The notes under the pieces were generated by a model that was not told the DNA's origin, ran no database searches, and was given only the letters and a program-made list of their open reading frames with translations. Shown here piece after piece: positions 32,901-42,000 of a stretch of DNA of 64,000 nucleotides (positions within the stretch are counted from its first letter, which is position 1; each line of letters begins with the position of its first letter). The position numbers and the translations under genes are program-made. The stretch comes from Closterium sp. Naga37s-1 (Eukaryota > Streptophyta > Zygnematophyceae > Desmidiales > Closteriaceae). The DNA lies in contig CANJKZ010000822.1 of assembly GCA_947471745.1 (NCBI GenBank), forward strand, positions 219,001-283,000, read 5' to 3'.

Positions 32901-35900
32901 CGAAGCGTACTGGCAGTTCACCCTGCTCACTGTCCTCCTTCCCGTACTCGGTATAGTATAAGACTCGCTCCTGCCATGTGCAGATCGTTGCTCCCACTTT
33001 GTACATAAGCTCCATCCCCAGCAGTAGGTCGTAATCGTCTGACTCGGTCAAGCCACACTGCACCAGAATCTTCGTCTCTCCCTTTTCTCCCGGCCGCAGT
33101 GTTATCTCTATGGGCTCCTTGGTGCAAGACATCCACTTTGGTGCTCCACCTTCTGCTGTCATTATCAGCAGTCCCCGGTCCACTGTCTCTAAACTACCTT
33201 GCGCCTTTAGTTGTTCTGTTAACTTCCTTCCGATCAGTACATTTTGGGCACCCGTATCCACCACTGCATCCTCCACCCGTATCCCTCTTACAGCTACCGC
33301 CTTGGGCTCAACCGCCAGTGCCGTGGCCTGGCACATCAACCCCTCCTCAGGAGGGCGGCACGCGGTCCCCATTCCTCCTGCTCTCTCCTGCACCTTCGGC
33401 GTCTTTCTTTCGTAGGTCTTTGGTGCTGCTTTGCCGTCCACTCCTCCATTGAGCAGCCCTAGTTCTTCTCTCTCTCTCACTTGTAGAGCCATCGCTCCAT
33501 ACTCAGCTTCCTCCTCTGATTCTTCCTCGTCTTCCTCCCACGACCGCGATGCTTTCTCAGGGTCGTCTCTGATTTCAGCCTTCCTCATTCGAGCTTTAAG
33601 CTTCATCAGCTCGCGTTCTAGTTGCAGCTCCCTGGAGGGCTTCCCTTTTCCTCTCTCACCCTTGCTGTAGCATCTTTCTTCCGTGTGCCCCCTCTTTCCA
33701 CACCCCGTGCAGATGGGGGTCTTGGGGCAGTTGCGCCTGAAATGCCCCTCTACCCCACACGTGTCACACACAATCCCTACCGCACAATCCTTCCTCACGT
33801 GCCCCGTCTCCCCGCACTTGTGGCAGCGCCGTGAGTCCTCTGTTGGTCTCTCTCTACGCTCTTCTTCACTTCGCCTCTCTTCGACAGCTCCCAAAACTGG
33901 CCTTCTCCGATCGCTTGGACGGCTCATGTTTACTCCCCGCATTCCTTCAAAGAATCTTCGTCCCTCCTCCACCTCCTTCGCCACCTGATACACTTGCCGC
34001 AACTTCGCTCTCATCCCCATAGCGTACAGCCGTGACTTCATATCGTGCATCAGGTCATCCTCCAGGCCTCCCAAGAACTTGGTCACTAGTGTTCTTTCCT
34101 CCAGGCAGCACATGTCTTCAGCGAGCTCCACCAATCGGTTGTAGTATGCGAGCAGTGACTCCGTCCTCTCCTCTTGAAGTCCTGGAATTCCAGCATTCGC
34201 TCAGCCGAATGTCCGGGGAACTGCTCCTGCAGCATCTCAAAATATCTGTCCGTTATCTCTCCTGCAGGAAAGGCTCCCCGGCGGCACTGCATCAGCAACC
34301 CCTGTCTCTCCACTCGGTAATGGGTCTGGGCTTCTCCCTTCAGCGTTTTCCCGAGACCGCGAAAGAATTCAATTGGGTCCAGTCCTTCTCTGTCCCAGCA
34401 GTAGCGTAGGTCGTCTACCATCATCATGTAATTCTTGAGCGAGGGCTCTTCTCCTGGTGCCCCAGAAAATCGATCAGGCACCTCTATCAATGGTGCAGCC
34501 CAACCCATGCTTCGCCCTGTCTCCCAACTCCAGCCAGGTCGGGGTTCATCTCCTCCCCTCGCCGCCGCGCTCCGATCCGCTGGGTGATGTTCGTAAGCCT
34601 CTCCCTCAGATCGTCCTCTTGGCACGTTGCGTACTGGTTCTCCTCTCGGTGCCCCACGCTGGAAGCCTTCCCCTGATCCAGCTCCGCTCCTGTGTTCTGG
34701 CGAGTTGCAGAAAGTGCTCGCCGCCTTTTCGCCCTCGTTGTCACCCCGACTAGGTGATTCCGTGACCTTGTCACCATGCTCGACATGGTCGCCCTCCTCT
34801 ACTCTGAATCGCTGCCTGACTGGTGCTTGTCCACCCCCTTCCATCGCCCTTGCAGGATAACGCTGTCCTGATATGAGCTGATGTGCATGCAGATCAAAAT
34901 CTGCTCCACTCAAACCTCACGGCCTAGTTACGCCGTAGTGCACCTCCGGGCATTCAGGCCCGTGCCTAGCCTTTTTGCTTGTTTGCAACAAGTCTAAATC
35001 CTCCCTCGCAAGAGCTCCGTCAGTTTGCTGTTAGCTTCTCCTAGCTGCTTGCTTCCTTGGTTGGGAAACGAATTGCAGTATTAAGAGAAACAAACAAGCA
35101 AAAAGCAAGGAGTCCGAGTGCTACTCCTGCCTACATCTACTCTCGCCTCCTGCCTAGGTTGGTTCCTCCACAAGCAAGCTCCTGTGCACCAAGCGAGTCA
35201 GCCGAGCTGCTCGCGAGGGCTCCAAGGTGCTAGCTGGTTCCCACTGGGCTAGCTAGGCATGCACCGCCTTCCAGCCTGGTGACTTCGAAATTGAATTCAC
35301 AGGCTGGAATTAAATTCGCCTCCCACCATCCACCTTGAATTCGCCTCCCACCAACCACCTCGAAATCCCTCAGCTACTCGGCTCTGAAATTCGGACAGTA
35401 CAGTACATTCCAAGCACACGAAAGACATTAGAATACAAACAAACAGAATATAGCACAACATTACCTTAGCTGCTGTGCAATTCACACTTAGCTTGCGGCT
35501 AAGTGTTAATAGCGCGACACTTTTCTCTCCCATCCTCTTCCCTTCTCTCATCGGCCCTCGCACCTATTCTCCCGTCTATCCCCCGTTCCCTTCTTCCTCC
35601 TCCTCCCACCTACCAGTGCGCTGAATTCTGGACGTTCACAGTGGCAGTGACAGCATCCCTAGTGATGGCGCTGGTTCTCAACTACACCATGTTCCTCTGC
35701 ACCATTCTCAATTCCCGCTGTTCCCTCCTCTCACCTACCAGTGTGCTGAGTCATGGACGTTCACAGTGGCAGTGACAGCATCCCTAGTGATGGCTCTGGT
35801 CCTTAACTACACCACTGTCCTCTGCACCATTCTCAAATCCCGCTGTTCCCTCCTCTCACCTACCAGTGTGCTGAGTCATGGACGTTCACAGTGGCGGTAA

Positions 35901-36810
35901 CCGCATCCCTGGTGATGGCGCTGGTTCTCAACTACACCATGTTCCTCTGCACCATTGTCAACTCTGCTCTCACCACCACCATTGTGGGAGTGCTTAAGGG
36001 TGTTTTCACAACGGTACGTCCATGTTCACACGTACCTTCAACTGTTCTAAACTGCACCATGTTCCTCTGCACACGTCAAACTCTGCTCTCACCACCACCA
36101 TCGTTGGAGTGCTCAAGGGCGTGTTCGCAACGGTATGTCCTCTCCTCTGCACGTAGCATCACTGCCCTTACCGCAATTCATCCTCAACTGCACCATGTTC
36201 CTCTCCTCCACATTCATTATTTTACACCGTTCCCACCACCTCCGTGGGTGTTCTCTACGGCGTTTTCACCACGATGTGGCCTGTCCTGTCCTGCGCACCT
36301 CTATTCATCAAAATTCTTACACGCTCACCACCACCGTTGTTGTTTACAGCCAATTCTGCTGTGCACGTTGCTCTAAACCTTAGCATTGAACTAAGCTACT
36401 CACGCCCTAGGGGGAACTGCTGAACCTTTTCCCACCCCACCACCCACATTTCTCCTGAAATACAAGTTGCAGTGTTTAAATCTCCATCAAAGAAATTCAC
36501 GCTCTGTCCCCTTTCCCCTCAGATCTTCGGGTTTTTCTTCCTTGGTGGTGTAAAATTCCAGTTACTCAATGTAACGGGTCTGTTTATCAACTCAGCCGGA
36601 GGAGTGTGGTACTCTATAGCTAAGTACAGGCAGAAGCAAGCAAAGGTCCCCTCCTCACCCGTTCTCCCCACCACTCGAGATCAAGCCCTTGGTTCTGACT
36701 CCCTAGAGACAGATCGTCTTATTGAAGCTTCTGAGAAGGTGGTTGATGATATTCCAAGCCGGGAGGACCCTGCTGCTGCTTCATTTGTTGAGCCGCCAAA
36801 GCCATTGTAG
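26972..36810 (+). CDS. Nucleotide-sugar transporter (SLC35D/UGNT1-like, DMT superfamily)
   Basis: Multi-spanning antiporter that carries nucleotide sugars into the Golgi or ER lumen. Exons: 26972-27096, 27928-28033, 28531-28776, 29831-30100, 35867-36013, 36523-36810; total 1,182 bp, 393 residues, phases consistent, GT-AG junctions. Key segments: SYGLASMAMVFLNKGVLTYY (TM1, V-x-x-N-K motif), YNANVAFALASLQGVNIPMY and ALKRLTPMAVL (TMs 3-4), TFGCLIAALGDFSLDPYAY, FYNALLSLPFLGAILL, VLNYTMFLCTIVNSALTTT (the conserved NSALT motif), and FFFLGGVKFQLLNVTGL. The C-terminal tail is hydrophilic. Substrate cannot be told from the sequence; UDP-GlcNAc or another UDP-sugar is a family guess. Exon 1 was chosen because it has the only ATG whose donor phase (AG|) joins to the acceptor C of exon 2. 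Intron 4 (5.8 kb) contains a retroelement on the opposite strand. Confidence 0.9.
27448..30280 (+). repeat. Exon-edge copies in transporter introns 1-4
   Basis: 5'-edge copies of exon 2 lie near 27448, 27623 and 27786. 3'-edge copies of exon 2 are at 28076-28100, 28136-28200 and 28315-28360. Exon 3 3' edges with donor are at 28809-28936 and 28973-29091. Exon 4 5' edges are at 29313-29380 and 29540-29700. An exon 4 3' edge with donor is at 30176-30278. A short near-palindrome around TTTTGAGTCGACTCAAAA lies at 29387-29422. Confidence 0.88.
30581..31270 (-). pseudogene. Ty3 integrase C-terminal remnant
   Basis: The frame reads WVLVGYRFAKQAALKNLSPY then QLLNGRDTVLLGSAPKFLAVEAD. This matches the end of the integrase catalytic core (usually W-x-x-x-L-x-x-x-x-x-Y-N ... 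S-P-x-x-L-x-x-G). A late LVLEVKQRGRIKEHVTNMAR resembles the GPY/F-type module. The HHCC and DDE regions are absent. Confidence 0.68.
31267..34134 (-). CDS. Fused zinc-knuckle / protease / C5-cytosine methyltransferase / RNase H polyprotein
   Basis: An uninterrupted 955-codon frame. Residues 104-155 hold three CCHC knuckles (CHKCGETGHVRKDC, CDTCGVEGHFRRNC, CTGCGKRGHTEERC). Residues 289-302 are a retropepsin site (AVVDTGAQNVLIG). Residues 447-707 look like a DNMT3/DRM-type cytosine methyltransferase: motif I LVELFGGLGAGL (AdoMet binding), motif IV AGWECQSTS with the catalytic Cys at 542, motif VI as EHV (584-586, usually ENV), motif VIII YHRVKRYWQN, and a late helix EALGRAIDQLSLKWLI like motif X. 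Residues 796-905 are Ty3 RNase H (DWSCLGMGAV ... TYEEEGLIAGWGI ... VTDHQPLLWRM). The RT between KLELRLTP and DWS is deleted in frame. Motif IV lacks the usual Pro (EC for PC) and the target-recognition region is short, so activity is uncertain. The Met is not a true start: gag continues from 34913 across a frameshift. Confidence 0.85.
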   Translation of the reverse strand: MVELAEDMCCLEERTLVTKFLGGLEDDLMHDMKSRLYAMGMRAKLRQVYQVAKEVEEGRRFFEGMRGVNMSRPSDRRRPVLGAVEERRSEEERRERPTEDSRRCHKCGETGHVRKDCAVGIVCDTCGVEGHFRRNCPKTPICTGCGKRGHTEERCYSKGERGKGKPSRELQLERELMKLKARMRKAEIRDDPEKASRSWEEDEEESEEEAEYGAMALQVREREELGLLNGGVDGKAAPKTYERKTPKVQERAGGMGTACRPPEEGLMCQATALAVEPKAVAVRGIRVEDAVVDTGAQNVLIGRKLTEQLKAQGSLETVDRGLLIMTAEGGAPKWMSCTKEPIEITLRPGEKGETKILVQCGLTESDDYDLLLGMELMYKVGATICTWQERVLYYTEYGKEDSEQGELPVRFVRTEPKKAWRAGGIGGGGRGSPEAEAVQPPVTSEKYSITLVELFGGLGAGLTAALEAGLKIKRWHYVEIDPEVRKMAWRHARLLQERYPAQLTKKVLREAMRSRNWDTRQITRQEVKDWGEVNLLVAGWECQSTSRAGKGRGTQDKRTGLVQKLMEVMKWMKEEGGDYAYVLEHVDMRGDAREPVRAVRELVEEQLGNGVSWDAAKAGARYHRVKRYWQNVLPEGELRARLARMERDENRSVEDILEPGWIAAPERKPEHPLQHQCNRVWEEWRREALGRAIDQLSLKWLIREMRNGPEGKKQTKEGRVNQGCKQAAYAAVEKPATKGETSKAGPGTIEAAPSEDWERGADIGKGAAEAIRQVLQRYRGIYLQELGRYKGKKLELRLTPDWSCLGMGAVPCQEIGGEELAFASRSCSLTEANYCTYEEEGLIAGWGITRLHGRHFTLVTDHQPLLWRMKNQELTVGNARWAIKLLGFYFEMPGKTLPHADGLSWNPRQMQPVAQLVTVVQMAEGTWGQEKGEIRQVDVEDAWMPRNPWAGKRGS
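34086..34913 (-). CDS. Gag N-terminal/capsid part of the methyltransferase retroelement
   Basis: Disordered basic start, then a capsid-like segment: IEVPDRFSGAPGEEPSLKNY, WDREGLDPIEFFRGLGKTLK, GEAQTHYR, YFEMLQEQFPGHSAERMLEF. This matches Ty3 gag (W/F-x-G layout followed by F-x-x-L-x-x-x-F). Near 34170 the correct reading shifts to the frame that continues ESLLAYYNRLVELAED, which is the start of the 955-codon ORF. A short indel probably broke gag here. Overlap with the next frame is 49 bases. Confidence 0.75.
   Translation of the reverse strand: MSGADFDLHAHQLISGQRYPARAMEGGGQAPVRQRFRVEEGDHVEHGDKVTESPSRGDNEGEKAASTFCNSPEHRSGAGSGEGFQRGAPRGEPVRNVPRGRSEGEAYEHHPADRSAAARGGDEPRPGWSWETGRSMGWAAPLIEVPDRFSGAPGEEPSLKNYMMMVDDLRYCWDREGLDPIEFFRGLGKTLKGEAQTHYRVERQGLLMQCRRGAFPAGEITDRYFEMLQEQFPGHSAERMLEFQDFKRRGRSHCSHTTTDWWSSLKTCAAWRKEH
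34914..35607. other. Probable 5' LTR/leader of the retroelement plus intron sequence
   Basis: No coding content. Read on the minus strand, TGTCGCGCTATTAACAC beginning at about 35520 would be an acceptable LTR start, and the block down to about 34960 has the size of an LTR. A matching second LTR was not found, so this is tentative. Confidence 0.3.
35608..36340 (+). repeat. Exon-edge copies around transporter exon 5
   Basis: Two 5'-edge copies (acceptor plus WTFTVAVTASLVMALVLNY) precede exon 5 near 35618 and 35741. 3'-edge copies with donor follow at about 36050-36132, 36180-36275 and, more decayed, to 36340. A further decayed 5' copy (LMLLVRNYIMFLCSILNS) lies at 30360-30440, on the far side of the retroelement. 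The retroelement therefore inserted into an intron that had already been duplicated. Confidence 0.85.
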
Positions 36811-37144
36811 TGAGCGATTCATTGGAAAGACTAGTGGATAAGAGCAAATGGTACTGCACAGCAACACAGCCTGAGATAAAGGAAACAATGGTTGACATGT
36901 GATGGAAAGACATTACTGGGCTGGCCTCTGCCTTGAGTACTGCGTCCATAAATATTTTGGTAAATTAGCAAGATTTTATTTATAAAGAAATATTCAGCAC
37001 ATACAAAAAGTTGGCTTCCTGCACCCGTTACAGGGTCCTATTCACCACCACTTTATTCCCGCTCTTACACCACCACAAGCAGCGGCAGTACCTCGATTCT
37101 CTAATAGTTGATATTCCTTGAGCCCTTCCCCACCCGACGTGTCC
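36811..37144. other. Convergent 3' flanks of transporter and CHRD gene
   Basis: AT-rich stretch near 36945-37000 probably contains the transporter 3' UTR end; nothing else recognised. Confidence 0.35.
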
Positions 37145-38154
37145 CTACTCCTTTGAGAACTGACCACGCACGGCGCCATCAGGGTACCGCTTAGTATGAA
37201 TGTTACCGTAATGCGCACTGGGTTTCTTAACAATCTCCCTAAGAGCCGACAGCAGCTTATCCGACCGATCTTCCTTGTTCTTCCCGAGGGAGCCCTCGCA
37301 TCGCCACTGCTCGTCGCCCTTCTTCTCGTACTGGCACGGCAGGTCAAGAAGGACGGCGTCGTTCTTCCCCTTCTCCCCCTTGTGCACGTGCGTCTTGGTC
37401 GGCGGCATCTCTCCTTTCAGCCGGGAGGTTTTCACCGTGTACTTGACCCACTTGGGCTTGTCGTCATCCCTGCATAGCATTGCAGTAAGAAACAGTAGGT
37501 TCTGAAGAATTGTGGAAACGTGGAAAGGGAAAGTAGCCGCACTACAGGATTTGGGAGTTACAAGGGACGAGGGAATAAATCCGCCGATCCTGTGGTGCTT
37601 GTACAGGTGTGTAAATGTGCGTGTTACTCACATGTAGATGTTCAGCTTCATGTAGACAACGCCGCGATGGTCGCCGACGGCGTTCTTTGCGGCTTGAGAG
37701 TCGTTCTTGGGAACCTCGTTCGCTCCCAGCAGCTTGGCTGAAAAGGTGTCTGTGAATGCGAGGGCGAGCGGGGGAGCGATGATAAAGAGGGTGAGAGTGA
37801 GTAGATGAGGAGGTGCGAAGAGATTAGAACGACTCGTTGATGCTGAAGGGATGACATTATCATTAGAATGACATGATGACACATGATGACTCAGAGTCCT
37901 GGCGATCGAGCAAGAAATGTGGGGAGGAAGGGAGCGAGGGATCTCACCGATATGCTCGTGACTGCAGTGTGCGATATCGAGCATCGCCGCGAGGAAAGCT
38001 GCACAGAAACACACACGAGACGAAACTGAGTTAAAAGTTTAGATGGCGACGTTGATTTCTTCATGGTGAAGAAACTTTTTAGGCGTTCCGAAAAATATTG
38101 TCGTTCGCGCATAGTAGTACCTAAGAGTAAGGCGCGAGTCGGAGTGAAGGCCAT
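37145..38154 (-). CDS. Secreted CHRD-domain protein
   Basis: Four exons on the minus strand: 38154-38121, 37998-37948, 37749-37632, 37469-37145 (528 bp, 175 residues, phases 1-1-2). The joined N-terminus MAFTPTRALLLAFLAAMLDI is a signal peptide that forms only after splicing of exons 1 and 2. The mature protein begins with FSAKLLGANEVPKNDS, the usual start of a CHRD domain (K/L-x-G-x-N-E-V-P). It continues with GVVYMKLNIYM and THVHKGEKGKNDAVLLDL, and closes with YGNIHTKRYPDGAVRGQFSK, the conserved N-I-H-T-x-x-Y-P-D-G-x-x-R-G-Q end. CHRD domains are beta-rich extracellular modules first seen in chordin; the role in algae or plants is not established. Its short introns do not carry exon copies, unlike the neighbours. 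Confidence 0.9.
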
Positions 38155-39020
38155 GATGCCGGCGACAGAAATTCGTCGCTGCGATTATCAGACGGCGGTG
38201 GATGAGATTAATGCTGGAAGTCTGAGAAGCAGATGAATGGACGGCGGACGGCCACAGAATAAATTGATTGTTGAGTGAAGATGCACATGAATATATAGTC
38301 CATCCGTAAGTCTTGGATGGAGGGACCTAGAGAACGCGCCGCGGCAAGTTCAAGACAGCTCTTGAGAATTGCCTGCCGAAGACGCAAAGTTTAGTCTCAC
38401 GCGGCGCCATCTCACTCTAACCCTGATGCACCTCATATAATTGCGCCACTTCTTTCGGTAAGTTGCTCGGCTCGGCTCGGGCAAGGAATGCTTGGAGAAT
38501 AATTGCTCAGCGGAGCCTTCTTGCGGTAATGGCGGAGGAAGGGGAGCTTCTGGCTGCTTGCGTAGGAAATCTGGGAAGTCGGTCTGAAGCGGGGAAACCA
38601 CCGCTGCCAAATGTCTCCGCGACGGGCAATAATCGTCGTGACGCTGCTTGACAGGATGGTCAAGAAACATCGCGTCCCATAAAAACCGACGTCACCGTTC
38701 TATATCTCTATGAAACCGTTTTAAATCAGATTGCAACTCGTGGGATCGCACTGAAGTCCCATATGGCCTGTGCTGATAAAATGGGATTACCGAAAATTGC
38801 TCACCGTCCAATAATGGTGCGACTCGAGATGTTTAGCTGGATCTGATAAACAACATAAAACAATGAACATATGGCGTGTGTAGTTAGAGATATATTACAT
38901 AGAAGGAACTATCTACAACTCCACAAAATCCAGATTAGGAATCCTTAACAGCTCGCTCACTTGTGCGGCACCACCACTGCCAATGCCTCCCTTGCTTTCA
39001 CCACAACCAATGCCCTCAAC
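38155..39020. other. Intergenic between CHRD gene and MSH2 3' end
   Basis: A few short ORFs, none supportable. The CHRD promoter should lie just above 38154. Confidence 0.35.
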
Positions 39021-42000
39021 TCAAGCAGCTCTGGATGAAAGAAGCTGGCTTCTCAGCCACTCGTTCCCCTCTGCATCCCCCTCCAAAGCCTTCACCTGCG
39101 CGGCTACAGCCCTCAGTGCCTCCTCTGCAGTCATTTTGTCGAGAGGCAGCGATGCGAACTCCCGAAGGAATTGCCGTGCTCGCCCCACTCCCTTCCTCTG
39201 CTCCTCCCCTCCATCCCTCTTACGCTTATCCCCACCAGCACCACCAGCAGCAGCAGCACCAGCACCAGCAGCCGCACCAACGCCAGCATCAGCACCATGA
39301 GCAGCAGCACCATGAGCAGCAGGAGGGGCAAAGTCTTCGAGCTCCTGTGCCTTGGCTCGTGCCATGGCCACCACTTCGGGAGGGAAGTGTGCAAACTCTG
39401 CCACGTGGATGCCAAAGCTCTGATCACACGGGCCTGGTTGCACCTGGGGGAGGTGGAACCAGTGACAATAGAAAATCTTTGATATAATGAGGGGAAAACT
39501 CTGTGTTAAGGGAGGGAAGCCCTGCTAGGGGAGGAAATTGTCCTATTCTGTCACATGAAAGCCCAAGCTCCGGTCACGCGGGGAAGGCTGCACCTGGTAA
39601 AGAGCTGGAGTTATTACAGCACCAAACTTTTATGACATGAAATTAATATAGCAAGAGAACTAGGAACGATTGATCCCATAATGACCCTAAGAAAGACACT
39701 TTATCACAAAAAGGCACGGAAGGAAGGACAACGAGAAAGGACCAGCAATGGGAGGAAGGAGCCCAATGCGATACCTTGTAAAGCATGGTGAGCTTCCTGG
39801 AAGCTTCATCAATGTGCGCGCTGACGTGGAAGTTGGCAACACCACAGGAAGCATCTCGGGTTTCGAGAGCCGTGAGCTCGTGAAAGTGCGTGGCGAAGAG
39901 TGTGGGCGCTCTAGTCACATCCACTAGATGCTCACAGATAGCCCACGCGAGACCTGAAAAAAGGGGTGGTGAGTGAGAGTAAGGCAAGAGGGCCGTGAGC
40001 TCGTGAAAGTGCGTGGCGAAGACAGTGGGCGCTTTAGTCACATCCACTAGATGCTCACAGATAGCCCACGCGAGACCTGAAAAAAGGGGTGGTGAGTGAG
40101 AGTAAGGCAAGAGGGCCGTGAGCTCGTGAAAGTGCGTGGCGAAGACAGTGGGCGCTTTAGTCACATCCACTAGATGCTCACAGATAGCCCACGCGAGACC
40201 TGAAAAAAGGGGTGGTGAGTGAGAGTAAGGCAAGAGGGCCGTGAGCTCGTGAAAGTGCGTGGCGAAGACAGTGGGCGCTTTAGTCACATCCACTAGATGC
40301 TCACAGATAGCCCACGCGAGACCTGAAAAAAGGGGTGGTGAGTGAGAGTAAGGCAAGAGGGCCGTGAGCTCGTGAAAGTGCGTGGCGAAGACAGTGGGCG
40401 CTTTAGTCACATCCACTAGATGCTCACAGATAGCCCACGCGAGACCTGAAAAAAGGGGTGGTGAGTGAGAGTAAGGCAAGAGGGCCGTGAGCTCGTGAAA
40501 GTGCGTGGCGAAGACAGTGGGCGCTTTAGTCACATCCACTAGATGCTCACAGATAGCCCACGCGTGGCCTGGTGGGAGGGGTATATACGAAGGGGAAAGG
40601 GGGGTGAGGCGAGAAAGGAAGGCACCAGTGTGTCTAGCGCTTGTGAAAGTGTGTGGCAAAGAGGGTAATTGCTCTAGTCACGTCCGCGAGATAATCACAG
40701 ATGGCCCATGCAAGAGCAAAGGCAAAGCCGGAGTGACCGGGACGTGCTGAGGCCGTCACTGGTGGAAGTTCTACGCCCTAGCACGTGCCAACTTGCTCTG
40801 GCTGATGTTCTACGCTCATCAGTGGTAACCAGCGAGTGCAACGTCCCGGCTGTCTCCATCGAGCCCGGAGAAAACGCATGCCACGCACTTTCACGAGCAT
40901 CTCGTGAGCTCGTGAAAGTGCGTACCGAATCCATCGTAAGCCGTTTTTTAGAAATCTCAAAAACACTATCCATCGTAAGCGGACGTTCCCCGCCTGCCCC
41001 AGCTCGTCAATAATGACCATTGAGTGTGGTGAGACGGTGTGGACACTCCCAAAGTCAGAACGTACTTAAGCCGGCACTCACCAAAGCCATCGTACGTCGA
41101 CGTTCCCCTTCCCAGCTCGTCAATGATCACCAGCGAGTGCGGCGTGGCGGCATGCAGGATGGCGGCTGTCTCGAGCATCTCCGCCATGAAGGTGCTCACT
41201 CCCCTCAGCTGGAGGCGACAAGGCAGGGCACGTAGAGGAACGAGGAGGTCAGAAGTATGAGCAAGTTGGGGGGTTGAGGGATTCAAAGCAACAACTTGCA
41301 GAATGGCGGCTGTCTCGAGCATCTCCGCCATGAATGTGCTCACTCCCCTCAGCTGGCAAGAGACAAGGCAGGGAGGGAGGGGGGAGAGGGAGGTGAGAAA
41401 TCTGACAGTTGTGGAATCACAAGAGGCGGCGTAGCGCTATCCGAATGGCAGCTGTTTCCAGCATCTATGAATGTGCTCATTCACTTCCCTCAGCTGAAGG
41501 AGAAAAGAGCAGGGAGAAGCAACAGGGCAGGGAGCAACACCAGGATGGGAGTTGTGGGGGGATGCAATCAAGCGCCAGCCTCCTTCCATCCAACTTACCC
41601 CTTCCCTTCCCCGTTCGAACCTCCCCCTTTCCATTCTCACCCCTCACCTGGCAATCGCCAGCGCCCACGCAGGCAAAGATGGCGTCTCGAATGCTCACGT
41701 GTGCGCTTTCCACTCGTCCCCCTCCCCGACCCACATCACCTGTCAATCACCCATTCCCCACCATTTCCTCCTCACCGCCCTCATCCTCCCCCATTGCATC
41801 ACCCCTCCATTACATCTCCCCCCTTCCCACCTGGCAATCCCCAGCGCCCACGCGGGCAAAGATGGCGTCTCGGATGCTCACGCGCGCACGGGAGCAAGGC
41901 ACCTGATACTCACACGCACCTGCCACCCACTCCCTCCCTTCCTCCCTTCAATGCACCTTCCACCCCCCTTCTCACCTGGCAATCGCCAGCGCCCACGCGG

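Larger units (their letters stand above)
30581..34913 (-). mobile_element. Ty3-like retroelement encoding a DNA methyltransferase
   Basis: Internal region of an LTR-type element in reverse orientation within transporter intron 4. In order it carries a gag start (34913-34086), zinc knuckles, protease, cytosine methyltransferase and RNase H in one frame (34134-31267), then an integrase tail (31270-30581). The RT core and most of the integrase are missing. No LTR pair was found: sequence at 34914-35520 may hold the 5' LTR, but a matching copy left of 30581 is not visible. A recent but defective or non-autonomous copy is likely. Confidence 0.85.

Noticed and set aside
31267-34134. Methyltransferase as a host gene
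   Set aside because: It is in one frame with zinc knuckles, protease and RNase H, inside an intron of another gene.
39643-40659. 338-codon minus ORF with six ATPase-like repeats, as a separate gene
   Set aside because: It is MSH2 exon 10 plus its upstream partial copies and intron; the exon joins exons 9 and 11 in phase.
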